NCBI RefSeq assembly: GCF_001458415.1
Contig: NZ_CYSD01000002.1
Span: 123,061-187,060, forward strand
Reading direction: 5' to 3'
DNA: 64,000 nucleotides
Source: Tritonibacter multivorans
Lineage (GTDB): Bacteria; Pseudomonadota; Alphaproteobacteria; Rhodobacterales; Rhodobacteraceae
Below the pieces are notes generated by a model, which saw only the letters and a list, made by a program, of their open reading frames with translations, had not been told where the DNA came from and ran no database searches. The first letter of the stretch is position 1, and each line of letters starts with the position of its first letter. Positions 8,565 through 19,011 of the stretch are shown here, one piece after another. The translations under genes and the position numbers were made by a program.

Positions 8565-9523
8565 TGTTTGACTCTTTACTGCCCGTCTATGCGCTCGTTT
8601 TTGCCGCCGCACTCTTGGTGGTGGATAGCGTTTTTCGCTTTGTTCTGAACAATCGCCGTGCGGCCAAGGACGTGCGGAACCGTCTTGAGGCCCTGAAACA
8701 GACCAAAGGCACCGAAGACGCCTTTCAGGAACTTCTGCTGCGACGCGGGGTGAATTTTGGCAACAAACGAAATCTCGCCAAGGCACTTGAACAGTTTTAT
8801 GCCCGCTCTGGCCTGAACCTGAGCGTGCCACGCAGGGTGCTTTATTTCATTGGCCTCACTGCGGGAGGCTATGGGCTAATTTATGTGTTTTTGGTTGCAG
8901 ACCCGGTCATTGCCGGCGTCGGAGGTCTGCTGTCGGCCATTGTTGTGGCGTTTTCGATTATCTGGACCGCCCGCGCCATGCGTATCCGCAAATTTACCGA
9001 TCAGATGCCGCAGGCCATCGACATTATTGTCCGCAGCTTGAACGCCGGTCACCCGCTGAACGCAGCCCTATCCTTGGTGGCCCGCGAGATGCCAGATCCG
9101 CTGGGCTCTGAATTTGGCATCCTGACCGACCAGATGACCTTTGGTGCAGGTCTGGAAGAATCCATGCAGGTGATGATCGACCGCGTGGGCGTCCCGGAAC
9201 TGCGACTGCTGGCAACGACCTTTTCGGTGCAACAGGGCACGGGCGGCAATCTATCTGAAATCCTTGTAAACCTTGCCCAAACGATCCGCGCGCGGATGAT
9301 GCTACGCGCCAAGATCAGGGCAATTTCGGCCGAGGGGCGGTTCACAATGTGGGTGGTCCTGCTGTTCCCCTTTGTGCTGTTCATTATGATCCGTGCGCTG
9401 CAGCCCAAGTATTTTGATCCCGTTTGGGAAAGCGGCCACGCCGGTCTATGGATCGCCGGCTGTCTGCTCGCCATGGGGATCGGCGCGATTGTGATCCGCC
9501 GAATTGTGAACTTTGACTATTGA
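8564..9523 (+). CDS. tadB: Tad inner-membrane platform protein TadB
   Basis: 319 residues. TM segments near residues 6-26, about 95-135 and two at the C-terminus, flanking a T2SSF domain (DQMPQAIDIIVRSLNAGH ... FSVQQGTGGNLSEIL). Forms the platform with TadC. ATG 8564 shares a base with the TGA of cpaF; a GTG at 8561 is an alternative start one codon earlier. Confidence 0.92.
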   Translation: MFDSLLPVYALVFAAALLVVDSVFRFVLNNRRAAKDVRNRLEALKQTKGTEDAFQELLLRRGVNFGNKRNLAKALEQFYARSGLNLSVPRRVLYFIGLTAGGYGLIYVFLVADPVIAGVGGLLSAIVVAFSIIWTARAMRIRKFTDQMPQAIDIIVRSLNAGHPLNAALSLVAREMPDPLGSEFGILTDQMTFGAGLEESMQVMIDRVGVPELRLLATTFSVQQGTGGNLSEILVNLAQTIRARMMLRAKIRAISAEGRFTMWVVLLFPFVLFIMIRALQPKYFDPVWESGHAGLWIAGCLLAMGIGAIVIRRIVNFDY

Positions 9524-9550
9524 TACCCAGTGTTTTGGGAGGACTAAGAT

Positions 9551-10474
9551 ATGACCGAGACCCTTGTACTAGGTGCGATTTTTCTGGCCGTGCTGGTCTT
9601 TGCCTTCACCGGGCTCACGATGTTTCAGCGTCAACGCGACCTGCAACGGACATTGTCCACGACCAAGCAGAAGGCCGATCGGGAAAAGATCGTGCTCGAC
9701 AGTTTGCCCCAGCAAGAGGACGGCCAGCTCGGGTATTTTATTGATGTTGTCAAAAAGGCAGGCCCCAACAGCATCCAGATGCGTCTCGTTCAGGCCGGGT
9801 ATTTCTCACCTCGGGACGTGACAGTGTTCAACTTTGTACGCCTTGGAATAGCCGTCGGCTTTTGTTTGCTTGGCCATGTCCTGCTTGGCATTCTTCGCCC
9901 GGAATCCAGCCAGTTTGCATTGATGGTTGCGGCAGTCCTTGTCGGCGGCCTTGGGTTCGTGTTGTGCGGCATTGTTCTGGAGCAGATGGGCAAGCGCAAA
10001 CAGGCCGAATATCGCAAGATCTTTCCCGATATGATGGATCTGCTTTTGGTCTGCGTGGATGCGGGCCTCAGCCTCAATGCCTCGATTGACCGGGTGAACC
10101 GCGAGTTTCTGCGCACCGTCCCCGGTTTTGGCATTCAGCTGTCGATCCTCAACCTCGAAATCCGCGCCGGGCGTCCCATTCACGAGGCACTGAACAACCT
10201 CGCCATGCGCATTCAGGTCGACGAAGCGCGAATGCTTGCCGTGCTCTTTCGCCAATCCGAAGAACTCGGTTCCAGCGTTGCACGAACCCTGCGCACCTTT
10301 GCGAAGGAGATGCGACAGATGCGCATCATCCGCGCCGAAGAAAAAGCGAACACCCTACCGCTTAAGATGTTGTTTCCAATGGCGCTTTGCATGTTTCCGG
10401 TCAGCCTTTTGATCGTGCTGGTGCCTATTGTCATGACACTCCTGGAGTTTCTTGACGTTATGTCGCCCGCATGA
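9551..10474 (+). CDS. tadC: Tad inner-membrane platform protein TadC
   Basis: 307 residues, T2SSF-domain partner of TadB. One N-terminal TM (LGAIFLAVLVFAFTGL), two central TMs (about 95-145), cytoplasmic T2SSF segment with DMMDLLLVCVDAGLSLN and FRQSEELGSSVA, and a C-terminal TM. gggagga at 9537-9543 is a strong ribosome binding site for ATG 9551. Confidence 0.92.
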   Translation: MTETLVLGAIFLAVLVFAFTGLTMFQRQRDLQRTLSTTKQKADREKIVLDSLPQQEDGQLGYFIDVVKKAGPNSIQMRLVQAGYFSPRDVTVFNFVRLGIAVGFCLLGHVLLGILRPESSQFALMVAAVLVGGLGFVLCGIVLEQMGKRKQAEYRKIFPDMMDLLLVCVDAGLSLNASIDRVNREFLRTVPGFGIQLSILNLEIRAGRPIHEALNNLAMRIQVDEARMLAVLFRQSEELGSSVARTLRTFAKEMRQMRIIRAEEKANTLPLKMLFPMALCMFPVSLLIVLVPIVMTLLEFLDVMSPA

Positions 10475-10497
10475 TGCGCGCCAAAGGAGATGCCAAA

Positions 10498-11874
10498 ATG
10501 CTGGACCCATTGAGCCCACAACAAACCACGCCTGACGATCAAAATGAAGCCTATGCCAACGGTGCGGACATCGGACCCAACGGCCAGACACCCACTCCAC
10601 AAAGCGGCACGTTCCACGCGGCCGGGGAGCCACCACGCCGCGTCGCGGATACAGACCTCCCTGTCTCGTTCCTGATCGACCTAACCGCCAAGATCCTGCA
10701 ATCCGGTGGCACCATGACGCCTTCGGAGATCAGCGCTGAAATCAAACTTCCACGGATGGTATGCCGTCAAATCATCGAAGAGATGACGCGCCTCATGTTG
10801 GTAGAAGCACAGGGTCTTGAAGGGGGGGATATCAAATCTGACATCCGCTATCGGTTGACCGACCTTGGCGCAAAGCGGGCACTCGAAGCGCTGATGGTGT
10901 CCCAATACGTCGGCCCTGCCCCGGTCACGCTTGCGGCATTCGAAGACCAAATCCGCCGCCAGACCATCGCATCAGAAGAGATCAACAGCACAGCCCTCGA
11001 CGCTGCGTTGACCCATATGGTGATCCCCGAAGTCCTGAAGTCCCAGCTGGGACCGGCCGTAAATTCTGGCCGTTCGATGCTGCTGTTTGGCGCGCCCGGC
11101 AATGGGAAAACAGCCTTGGCCGAAGCCTTGGGGGATTGTTTTCGCGACATCGTCAGCATCCCTTATGCGCTGTTTGTTGGTGGTCAAATCATTCGCTTCT
11201 ATGATGAAACCCTTCACGAACAGGCGCCCCCCCCAACGGATGCGCCCCGTCTGGACCCCCGCTGGGTCCCATGCCGCCGTCCGGTTTTTGTCGCCGGAGG
11301 TGAGCTGACGCTTGCCATGCTGGATCTGTCCTTTGAACCGCATTCCCGGTTCTACGAGGCCCCTATGCACCTCAAAGCGCTTGGTGGGATCTTTGTACTG
11401 GACGATTTTGGCCGCCAAACTGAGGTGCCGCAGGCCTTCTTGAACCGCTGGATCGTCCCGCTTGAAAAAGGGTTCGACATACTGTCGCTGCACACCGGCA
11501 AGAAATTCAACCTGCCGTTTGACCAGCTGGTGGTGTTCTCTTCAAACCTTCTGCCCGAAGAATTGGGCGATGAGGCCGCGTTGCGCCGGATCTATTTCAA
11601 GATCTTTGTGCCCAATCCCAGTCGCGCGGATTACATGCAGATCTTTGAAGACGCCTGCGCAGACATGAACATCGCCTGGCAGCCGGATGTGGTCGAAACC
11701 TTTTATGATCGGCGTTATGTTCAGGGTGGGTACAACACCTCGGGCGCGCATCCGGGTTTCTTGCTGCGCCACATTATTGCGGCCTGCCGTTTCCTCGAGA
11801 TCGAACCAGAACTCACGGATGATCTGCTGGAACTGTCATGGCGCAATGTCGCCGCAGGCCGGTCTGACGCCTAG
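10498..11874 (+). CDS. AAA+ ATPase with winged-helix-like N-terminus, end of tad operon
   Basis: 458 residues from ATG 10498, preferred over ATG 10471 because aaaggaga lies seven bases before it. A disordered N-terminus (~50 residues) is followed by a likely winged-helix/zinc-free domain (LPVSFLIDLTAKILQSGG ... MTPSEISAEIKLPRMVCRQI ... RYRLTDLGAKRAL) and an AAA+ domain with Walker A GAPGNGKTALAEAL (Lys204), Walker B IFVLDDFGRQ and sensor-like VFSSNLLPEE. ATPases of this kind are known as neighbours of Flp pilus loci and have been described as chaperone-like, but no mechanism is established as far as I know. Linked to tadC with no terminator between. Confidence 0.8.
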   Translation: MLDPLSPQQTTPDDQNEAYANGADIGPNGQTPTPQSGTFHAAGEPPRRVADTDLPVSFLIDLTAKILQSGGTMTPSEISAEIKLPRMVCRQIIEEMTRLMLVEAQGLEGGDIKSDIRYRLTDLGAKRALEALMVSQYVGPAPVTLAAFEDQIRRQTIASEEINSTALDAALTHMVIPEVLKSQLGPAVNSGRSMLLFGAPGNGKTALAEALGDCFRDIVSIPYALFVGGQIIRFYDETLHEQAPPPTDAPRLDPRWVPCRRPVFVAGGELTLAMLDLSFEPHSRFYEAPMHLKALGGIFVLDDFGRQTEVPQAFLNRWIVPLEKGFDILSLHTGKKFNLPFDQLVVFSSNLLPEELGDEAALRRIYFKIFVPNPSRADYMQIFEDACADMNIAWQPDVVETFYDRRYVQGGYNTSGAHPGFLLRHIIAACRFLEIEPELTDDLLELSWRNVAAGRSDA

Positions 11875-11891
11875 CCCCGACACATGCAAAA

Positions 11892-11919
11892 CGCCGGGCC
11901 AAAAGGCCCGGCGTCTTTT
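11892..11919. terminator. Bidirectional rho-independent terminator, tad operon / nqr operon
   Basis: cgccgggcc (11892-11900), loop aaaa, ggcccggcg (11905-11913), then tctttt on the + strand; on the - strand the stem is followed by ttttgc. It serves both the + strand tad operon and the - strand nqr operon ending at 11937. Confidence 0.9.
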
Positions 11920-11936
11920 GGTTTCAAGCGATCAGC

Positions 11937-13160
11937 TTAGCCGCCGAAATCGTCGAGCATGATGTCCTCGCGGTCCACGCCCAGATCCAAGAGCATATTG
12001 ATGACCGACTGGTTCATGATCGGCGGACCACACATGTAGAACTCGCAGTCTTCCGGCGCCGGGTGGTTCTTGAGGTATTCCTCGAACAGAACGTTATGGA
12101 TGAAGCCGGTGAAGCCTTTCCAGTCGTCCTCGGGCTGCGCGTCGGACAGGGCCACGTGCCATTCAAAGTTGTCGAACTCTTCCGCCAGCTGGTCAAAGTC
12201 CTCAACAAAGAACATCTCTTTCTTCGAACGCGCGCCATACCAGAAGGTGATCTTGCGATCGCGGTTCTCAAGGCGCTTGAGCTGGTCGAAAATGTGGCTC
12301 CGCATCGGCGCCATGCCGGCACCACCCCCAATGAAGACCATTTCTTTCTGGGTGTCGCGGGCAAAGAATTCGCCGAACGGGCCAGAAATGGTGACCTTAT
12401 CACCGGGCTTCAGGTTGAAGATGTAAGACGACATCTGACCGGCCGGAATACCCGTCGACCCCGGCGGCGGCGAGGCCACACGCACGTTGAGCATAATCAG
12501 GCCCTTTTCGTCCGGGTAGTTCGCCATGGAGTAGGCGCGCTCGATCGGTTCAGCCACTGTGGAATTATACTGCCACAGGTTAAACCGATCCCAGTCTTCG
12601 CGGTATTCTTCGCCAATATCGAAGTCAGTGTATTTCAGCTGGTGCGCGGGTGCTTCAATCTGAATGTAGCCACCTGCGCGGAAGTTCACGTCCTCGCCCT
12701 CGGGCAGTTCAAGAACCAGGTTCTTGATAAAGGTTGCGACGTTGTCGTTGGAACGCACGGTGCATTCCCACTTCTTCACGCCGAAGACCTCTTCCGGGAC
12801 TTCAACTTCCATGTCCTGCTTCACAGCCACCTGACAGGACAGGCGGTCGCCGCAGGATGCCTCGCGCTTGGTAATGTGGCTTTCCTCGGTTGGCAGAATG
12901 GACCCGCCGCCAGAGTGCACTTTCACACGACACTGCGCACAGGTACCGCCGCCGCCACAGGCGGAGGGCACGAACAGTTTCTCGGCTGCCAGCGTTTGCA
13001 GAAGTTTACCACCTGCGGGCACAGAGATCGTCTTTTCACCATTGATGGTGATATTGACGTTGCCCGAAGACACCAGACGCGAGCGCGCGGCAAGGATGAT
13101 CGTCACCAGTGCGATAACGATCAGGGTAAAGAGGATAATACCAAGGCTAAATGTTTCCAT
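11937..13160 (-). CDS. nqrF: Na+-translocating NADH:quinone reductase subunit F
   Basis: 407 residues, the NADH-oxidising subunit. One N-terminal TM helix (residues 5-24), a ferredoxin domain with 2Fe-2S cysteines 68, 74, 77 and 109 ([11 protein letters not shown] ... LSCQ), then an FAD/NADH reductase domain with RAYSMANYP (FAD), [12 protein letters not shown] and the C-terminal FYMCGPP. Last gene of the operon, 12 bases after nqrE. Confidence 0.97.
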   Translation of the reverse strand: METFSLGIILFTLIVIALVTIILAARSRLVSSGNVNITINGEKTISVPAGGKLLQTLAAEKLFVPSACGGGGTCAQCRVKVHSGGGSILPTEESHITKREASCGDRLSCQVAVKQDMEVEVPEEVFGVKKWECTVRSNDNVATFIKNLVLELPEGEDVNFRAGGYIQIEAPAHQLKYTDFDIGEEYREDWDRFNLWQYNSTVAEPIERAYSMANYPDEKGLIMLNVRVASPPPGSTGIPAGQMSSYIFNLKPGDKVTISGPFGEFFARDTQKEMVFIGGGAGMAPMRSHIFDQLKRLENRDRKITFWYGARSKKEMFFVEDFDQLAEEFDNFEWHVALSDAQPEDDWKGFTGFIHNVLFEEYLKNHPAPEDCEFYMCGPPIMNQSVINMLLDLGVDREDIMLDDFGG

Positions 13161-13172
13161 AACTTAGGCTCC

Positions 13173-13780
13173 TCAGAGTTTCACGCCGGAGAAGGACATG
13201 AAGGCCATCGCCATCAAACCTGCGGTGATAAAGGTGATGCCTAGGCCCTGGAGACCATCGGGAATGTCCGAATACTTCAGCTTTTCGCGCACGCCGGCCA
13301 TGGCGGTGATCGCCAGCGCCCAACCAAAGCCAGAGGACAGACCATAGGTCGCCGCTTCGGCAAAGTTGTAGTCGCGCTCAACCATGAACAGCGACCCGCC
13401 AAGGATGGCACAGTTCACTGTGATCAGCGGCAGGAAAACACCCAGCGCGTTGTAGAGCGGCGGGAAGTATTTATCGAGCACCATCTCAAGGATCTGAACC
13501 AGCGCCGCGATGACACCGATATAGGAGATCAGGCCAAGGAAGGTCAGATCGACCTCCGGAAAGCCTGCCCATACCAGTGCGCCCGGGGACAGCAGATGGG
13601 TCAGGATCAGGTTGTTGGCAGGAACCGTAATGGCCTGCACGATCATCACAGAAATCCCCAGACCAATAGCGGTCGAGATTTTCTTGGACACGGCGATGAA
13701 AGTACACATGCCAAGGAAGAACGACAGGGCCAGGTTTTCAACAAAGATCGCCTTGACCGCGAGGGAGAGAAGACCTTCCA

Positions 13781-13781
<1 letters not shown>
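13173..13781 (-). CDS. nqrE: Na+-NQR subunit E
   Basis: 202 residues with six hydrophobic segments. Contains the conserved [13 protein letters not shown] and [10 protein letters not shown], each carrying the Cys that NqrD/NqrE use for the membrane iron-sulfur centre. Start ATG overlaps the nqrD stop by one base (13781). Confidence 0.96.
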
Positions 13782-14433
<652 letters not shown>

Positions 14434-14434
<1 letters not shown>

Positions 14435-15252
14435 TAGATGTTCCCCGCTTTGAGGTTGTCCAGGAACGGCTTGTAGCCGGCTTCACCCATCCAGAAACGC
14501 ACAAGGTTGTGCACACCAACGGTGGTCAGGGTCGCGCCAGCCAGCGCATCAATGTGGTACTCGGAACCAGCGGCCGGTGCGGTTTTGGTCACGCTGATCT
14601 GCAGATCACCGTTCTCGTCACGCAACTTTTTGCCGTTCCAAAGCGCCTTCCAGCGCGGGTTGTCGACCTCGGCGCCAAGGCCGGGGGTCTCTGCCTGCTC
14701 ATAGAACTGAAGGCCAAAGATGTCGTTGCCATCTTCTTCCAGCGCAATAAAGCCATAGAGAGTCGACCACAGACCATAGCCGTGGATCGGCAGGATCAGC
14801 TTGTCGATGTCGCCATTGGCATCGCGCAGCAGGTAGACGGTGACGTAGTCACCCAGACGGCCAATGCCCGCCGGGTCATCGCTCAGCGCTTCCGAGGTCG
14901 CGGGATCAGCGGCTGCCGCACGATCATCAAAAGAGGCCGCGTCGAACTTGTCGGTGAAGTCACCGGTTTTCAGCTCCAGAACATGGGGTTCAAAAGCGGC
15001 AAAGGATTCAACGACGTCCTTGGACGGGTCATAGATGCCCGCAACCTGCAGAATGTTGATCTGCTTGTCCTTGAGCGCGTTCACCTCTTGCAGCGGGCGC
15101 AGGGCCACGGCTGCTGCGGACACGATCATCGAGGCCACAAGGCACAGCGAGATAGCGACAAACAGGGTTTTGGGAACCGAATCCGTGGGCAGAGCCAAGA
15201 ACCGGCGGATGAAACCTTGCGGCTCGGTCGGGGTCTGGTCGTGATCAGCCAT
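14434..15252 (-). CDS. nqrC: Na+-NQR subunit C (covalent FMN subunit)
   Basis: 272 residues from ATG 15252, which overlaps the nqrB stop by eight bases; an in-frame start at 15288 lies inside nqrB and is rejected. One N-terminal TM ([20 protein letters not shown]), then a periplasmic FMN-binding domain. The flavinylation motif reads LAGATLT near residue 245, with Ala where many homologues have Ser; the Thr that takes FMN from ApbE is kept. Confidence 0.96.
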
Positions 15253-16444
15253 GACGTTTTGCTCTACGTTTGATGTTGGCCTGAACAACGAAGTAGTCGA
15301 TCAGCGGCGCAAACACGTTGCCGAAAAGGATGGCGAGCATCATGCCTTCGGGGAAGGCCGGGTTGATCACACGGATCATCACCACCATGAAACCAATAAG
15401 CGCACCATAGAAGTAGCGGCCCATATTGGTGTGGGAACCAGAGACGGGCTCGGTCACCATGAACACCAGACCAAAGGCAAAGCCGCCGGTCACAAGGTGC
15501 CAATACCACGGCATTGCAAACATCGGGTTGGTGTCAGAACCGATCCAGTTGAGCAGCAGCGAGAAGGCGATCATGCCGCCCAGACAGCCGACAACCATAC
15601 GGTAGTTGGCAATCTTGGTGGCCAGCAGGAACACCAGCCCCAACAGACACGCAAGGGTCGAGGTTTCGCCCATGGAACCGGGGATAAAACCATAGAAGCT
15701 GTTCCACCAGCTCATGCCGTGTCCTGCCAGCGCCTGAAAGCCTTCAGATGCAGAGACCGCCAGTGCTGTCGCACCGGTAAAGCCATCAACCGGGATCCAG
15801 ACCGCGTCGCCGGACAGTTGTGCCGGATAGGCAAAATACAGGAACGCACGGCCCGTCAGTGCCGGGTTCAGGAAGTTCTTGCCGGTGCCGCCAAAGACCT
15901 CTTTGCCGATCACCACACCAAAGATGATGCCCAGTGCAACCTGCCACAACGGCGTGCTTGCCGGGACGATCAGCGCATACAGCATGGAGGAAACGAGGAA
16001 ACCTTCGTTCACCTCGTGGCGACGCACGGTGGCAAAGACCACCTCGAACACGCCACCTGCAACCAGCGTCACAATGTAGATCGGCAGGAAATACAGAAGG
16101 CCATGGAACATGTTTGCCGCGACATTATTCGCGTCAAAGCCGATGCCAAGCGCCTCGACGATGGATGCGCGCCAGCCAGAGGCGCCCATTTCGGCGATTG
16201 CCATATTGGTCTGATAGCCGGTGTTGTACAGCGCCATCAGGATACAGGGGATCGTTGCCAGCACGACATAAGTCATGATGCGCTTCATATCGATGTAGGA
16301 ACGCGCATGCGGGGCGACCGTAGTCACCGTTTTCGGCGTGTAGAGGAAGCTTTCGACCATCTCGTACAGCGGGAAAAGTCTCTCCCACTTGCCGCCCTTC
16401 TCGAAGTGCGGCTCGATGCGATCAAAGAAGTTACGCAAGCCCAA
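15245..16444 (-). CDS. nqrB: Na+-NQR subunit B (covalent FMN subunit)
   Basis: 399 residues, about ten TM helices. Carries the flavinylation motif GFTGATALAV (Thr in GAT) and the conserved VGGCLGG-like VVGCLGGMIAF and GDTNPMFAMPWYWH-type segment (SDTNPMFAMPWYWHL). Forms the Na+ channel and quinone site with NqrDE. Follows nqrA by three bases. Confidence 0.97.
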   Translation of the reverse strand: MGLRNFFDRIEPHFEKGGKWERLFPLYEMVESFLYTPKTVTTVAPHARSYIDMKRIMTYVVLATIPCILMALYNTGYQTNMAIAEMGASGWRASIVEALGIGFDANNVAANMFHGLLYFLPIYIVTLVAGGVFEVVFATVRRHEVNEGFLVSSMLYALIVPASTPLWQVALGIIFGVVIGKEVFGGTGKNFLNPALTGRAFLYFAYPAQLSGDAVWIPVDGFTGATALAVSASEGFQALAGHGMSWWNSFYGFIPGSMGETSTLACLLGLVFLLATKIANYRMVVGCLGGMIAFSLLLNWIGSDTNPMFAMPWYWHLVTGGFAFGLVFMVTEPVSGSHTNMGRYFYGALIGFMVVMIRVINPAFPEGMMLAILFGNVFAPLIDYFVVQANIKRRAKRHG

Positions 16445-16447
16445 GGT

Positions 16448-17791
16448 TCACCCCTCTTTCTCGATCTTTGCCAGGCAGTCGCGCAGCGCGAGCCCGTATT
16501 CATATTTGGCCGGGCAGGCAAAGCCCACGAGGCCCAAGTCTTCTTCGTCCAGCTCCATCGCGCCGAGCGCCTGAGCTTGGTCGGTGTCCATCACCAGAAG
16601 CGCGCGCAGCAACTGTGTCGGCAGGAAGTCCTGCGGCATCAGCGCTTCGAACGTGCCCAGCGGAACCATGGCGCGGCGGCCACCGTTGAGGTTCGAGGTC
16701 AACGGGAACTTGCGGCGCGACAGGGCAGAGCCCAGAACCGGCTGGATGGCGAATTTCGCGAACATTGGACGGATCCAGCCCATGGGGATCTGTTTCTTGT
16801 CCTCTTCGATCACGGTGACCTGACGTGCATAACGACCAAGGTAGCCGCTTGCGCCTTTGCCTGCGCGGCCCGACAGAACCGAACCAGAGATCAGGCGAAC
16901 CGGCAGATCCTGCGGCAGGTCGTTCTGCGCCAGATCCGCCAGCGACGCGCCAGCAACGGTGCGCACCAGACGCGGGTCTTTGCAGACCGGACCAGCCAGC
17001 GCGACAACGCAGGAGGCGTCATAGGTGCCGGTCACCAGCAGGCGGCCAATGACGATCACGTCCTGATAGCTGATGGTCCAAACCGTCTTGTCACCGGCGA
17101 GCGGCTCGAGGAAGTGGATATGCGTGCCAGCCAGACCTGCGGGGTGCGGGCCAGAGAAGGCAGCGGCCTCAACACCCGCCAGATCGCCGCCGGGCACGGA
17201 TGCTCCGTCGGCGTGACACAGATAGGTGTTGCCCTCGGTCAGGGCAGCAATTGCCTCAAGACCCTTGGCAAAGGCCTCGGCGCTCTCTGCGATGATCAGC
17301 TCGGGATCAGCGGCGAGCGGCTCGCTGTCCATTGCCGTCACAAAGATCGCAGCCGGGCGTGTTTCCGGCGCTGGAACCTTGGAATAGGGGCGCGTGCGGA
17401 ACGAGGTCCACAGACCAGCAGCACACAGACGTTCGACCAGCCCCTCAGCAGTGCTCACGTCACCAACTTTCGAGAAATCGACAGGAGCGGCGGCGCCATC
17501 CTGAACTTCGATTTCAACGCTGATGAGCTTGCGACGTTCACCACGGTGGATCGCTTTAACCTGACCAGCAACAGGGGACACGATTTGCACTTCGGGTTGA
17601 TCCTTGTGGATCATCACGGGCGTGCCCGGTGCAACGGTGTCGCCTTCTGCGACGAGGATCCGCGGCTTCAAACCGATGTAGTCGTCGCCGAGGATGCCAA
17701 CAGTGCCGACCTGCGGGGCGGCTTCGATTTCGGCCCTTGGCGCGCCCTCGATGGGCACATCTAGACCTTTTCTGAGCTGGAAGCGCTTCAA
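16448..17791 (-). CDS. nqrA: Na+-NQR subunit A
   Basis: 447 residues, cytoplasmic quinone-associated subunit. The frame is open further upstream (to 17899), but NqrA proteins begin close to the RKGLDVPIEG motif. A TTG at 17791-17789 has agagg eight bases upstream (17804-17800) and gives the normal family length, so it is taken as the start. Visible family features: KGLDVPIEGAP, GDTVAPGTPV (biotinyl-lipoyl-like fold), SGPHPAGLAGTHIHFL and the SGSVLSGR segment. First gene of nqrABCDEF. Confidence 0.93.
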   Translation of the reverse strand: MKRFQLRKGLDVPIEGAPRAEIEAAPQVGTVGILGDDYIGLKPRILVAEGDTVAPGTPVMIHKDQPEVQIVSPVAGQVKAIHRGERRKLISVEIEVQDGAAAPVDFSKVGDVSTAEGLVERLCAAGLWTSFRTRPYSKVPAPETRPAAIFVTAMDSEPLAADPELIIAESAEAFAKGLEAIAALTEGNTYLCHADGASVPGGDLAGVEAAAFSGPHPAGLAGTHIHFLEPLAGDKTVWTISYQDVIVIGRLLVTGTYDASCVVALAGPVCKDPRLVRTVAGASLADLAQNDLPQDLPVRLISGSVLSGRAGKGASGYLGRYARQVTVIEEDKKQIPMGWIRPMFAKFAIQPVLGSALSRRKFPLTSNLNGGRRAMVPLGTFEALMPQDFLPTQLLRALLVMDTDQAQALGAMELDEEDLGLVGFACPAKYEYGLALRDCLAKIEKEG

Positions 17792-17824
17792 AGTTCGAAC
17801 CTCTAGAGAAATTTTGAAGCGCTT
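17780..17824. promoter_or_regulatory. Cluster of short palindromes at the nqrA translation start
   Basis: In 45 bases there are four perfect palindromes: gaagcgcttc (17780-17789), gttcgaac (17793-17800), ctctagag (17801-17808) and aagcgctt (17817-17824). The first and last share the core aagcgctt, 37 bases apart. The cluster covers the nqrA ribosome binding site and TTG start. It may be an operator or an mRNA element; no regulator is identified. Confidence 0.4.
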
Positions 17825-17963
17825 ATGCGACATGTGCGCGCTGTGTGAAAGTAGAAATTTCTGCGCTTGCACTACCTTTTCCTGTTGAAACAGGTCCAAA
17901 TGTGGCCGAAAAGCCGTTCCGATAAATTGCTTTGGCTACGATGACCCAAAAGGGAGTGCCTCT

Positions 17964-18989
17964 TTGTCCGATCTGACCGTGTTGTCCCGTCGCTCTTTCA
18001 TCATGATGTCGGTGGCTCTTGCCGCCTGCAAACCTGGTGCAAAAATCCTTGAATTCTCGGGCTCTACCATGGGCACCACATACAATGTGGTTGCGGTGGA
18101 TGCCTCCCGTTCGGTCGACAAGATCGAAGCCCAGGCGCGAATCAATGCCGCGCTGGCGCAGGTGAATCAGCAGATGTCCAACTGGGACCCGGCATCGGAA
18201 ATCTCGCGCTTCAACGCCAACAAGGGCACAGATGCGACATTTATGTCGCGCGAGTTGTCGCATGTTATGCAGGCAGCTCAGGATGTGAACACGGCAAGCG
18301 AAGGCCGTTTTGACACAACCATGGGCCCGCTGATCGAACTGTGGGGCTTTGGCGCGCCGGGCGGCAAACGTATGCCGCAGGACGCAGAGATCCTCGCGGC
18401 GCAAGCCCGTTCTGGCCACGGCGCGACGCTGAAAGTTGGCGCAGGCGCCATGCAGAAGATCCAGCCGGAAACTCAAGTCTATCTCGCAGCGATCGGCAAA
18501 GGCTTTGGTGCAGACCAAGTTGGCCGCGCGCTGGAAGGCCTCGGCCTCTCTGACTACATGGTCGAAATCGGGGGTGACCTTTATGCGTCTGGTCTGAACG
18601 CAGATGGCAAACCCTGGCAGATCGGTATTGAGAAGCCCGCAGCCCTGTCCGGTGTTCTGGACGTTGTTGGCGTCTCCGGCATGGGTCTCGCGTCCTCCGG
18701 TGACTACCGCAACTACTTCGAACAAGACGGCGCGCGTTACTCTCACGTGATTGACCCGGTCACTGGCCGCCCGATCACACACAAGACCGCTTCCGCCACC
18801 GTTCTGGCAGAAAATGCAATGCTTGCAGATGCTTGGGCGACCGCAATGCTGATCTTGGGTCGCGAGCGTGGTCTGGAAATCGCCAAGGCAAACGACCTGG
18901 CGGTTCTGTTTGTGGAACGCGATGAGGCAGCCTCTGACCTGCGTTTCAAGACCGCAGCAAGCGAACGCTTCACCGCGCTGACCGCTTAA
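17964..18989 (+). CDS. apbE: FAD:protein FMN transferase ApbE (lipoprotein)
   Basis: 341 residues. Transfers FMN from FAD to threonines of NqrB and NqrC in the periplasm. TTG 17964 has gggag seven bases upstream. The N-terminus SRRSFIMMSVALAAC gives a signal with a twin-arginine-like pair and a lipobox Cys22. ApbE hallmarks: GSTMGTTYNV, EIGGDLYASG, SGDYRNYFE and SHVIDPVTGRP, with Asp/Thr metal and FAD contacts. Divergent from nqrA and followed by nqrM, so it belongs functionally with NQR. Confidence 0.95.
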   Translation: MSDLTVLSRRSFIMMSVALAACKPGAKILEFSGSTMGTTYNVVAVDASRSVDKIEAQARINAALAQVNQQMSNWDPASEISRFNANKGTDATFMSRELSHVMQAAQDVNTASEGRFDTTMGPLIELWGFGAPGGKRMPQDAEILAAQARSGHGATLKVGAGAMQKIQPETQVYLAAIGKGFGADQVGRALEGLGLSDYMVEIGGDLYASGLNADGKPWQIGIEKPAALSGVLDVVGVSGMGLASSGDYRNYFEQDGARYSHVIDPVTGRPITHKTASATVLAENAMLADAWATAMLILGRERGLEIAKANDLAVLFVERDEAASDLRFKTAASERFTALTA

Positions 18990-19011
18990 AAACTCCGAAG
19001 GAGCAGCACTT

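Noticed and set aside
15251..17764. Open frame of 837 codons on the + strand
   Set aside because: It is fully antisense to nqrB and nqrA, which are unmistakable, and its translation is Arg/His/Gln-rich without recognisable motifs. It results from codon bias in GC-rich genes.
17792..17899. N-terminal extension of NqrA to 17899
   Set aside because: It would add about 36 residues before the position where NqrA proteins begin, has no ribosome binding site, and a well-spaced one exists for the TTG at 17791.
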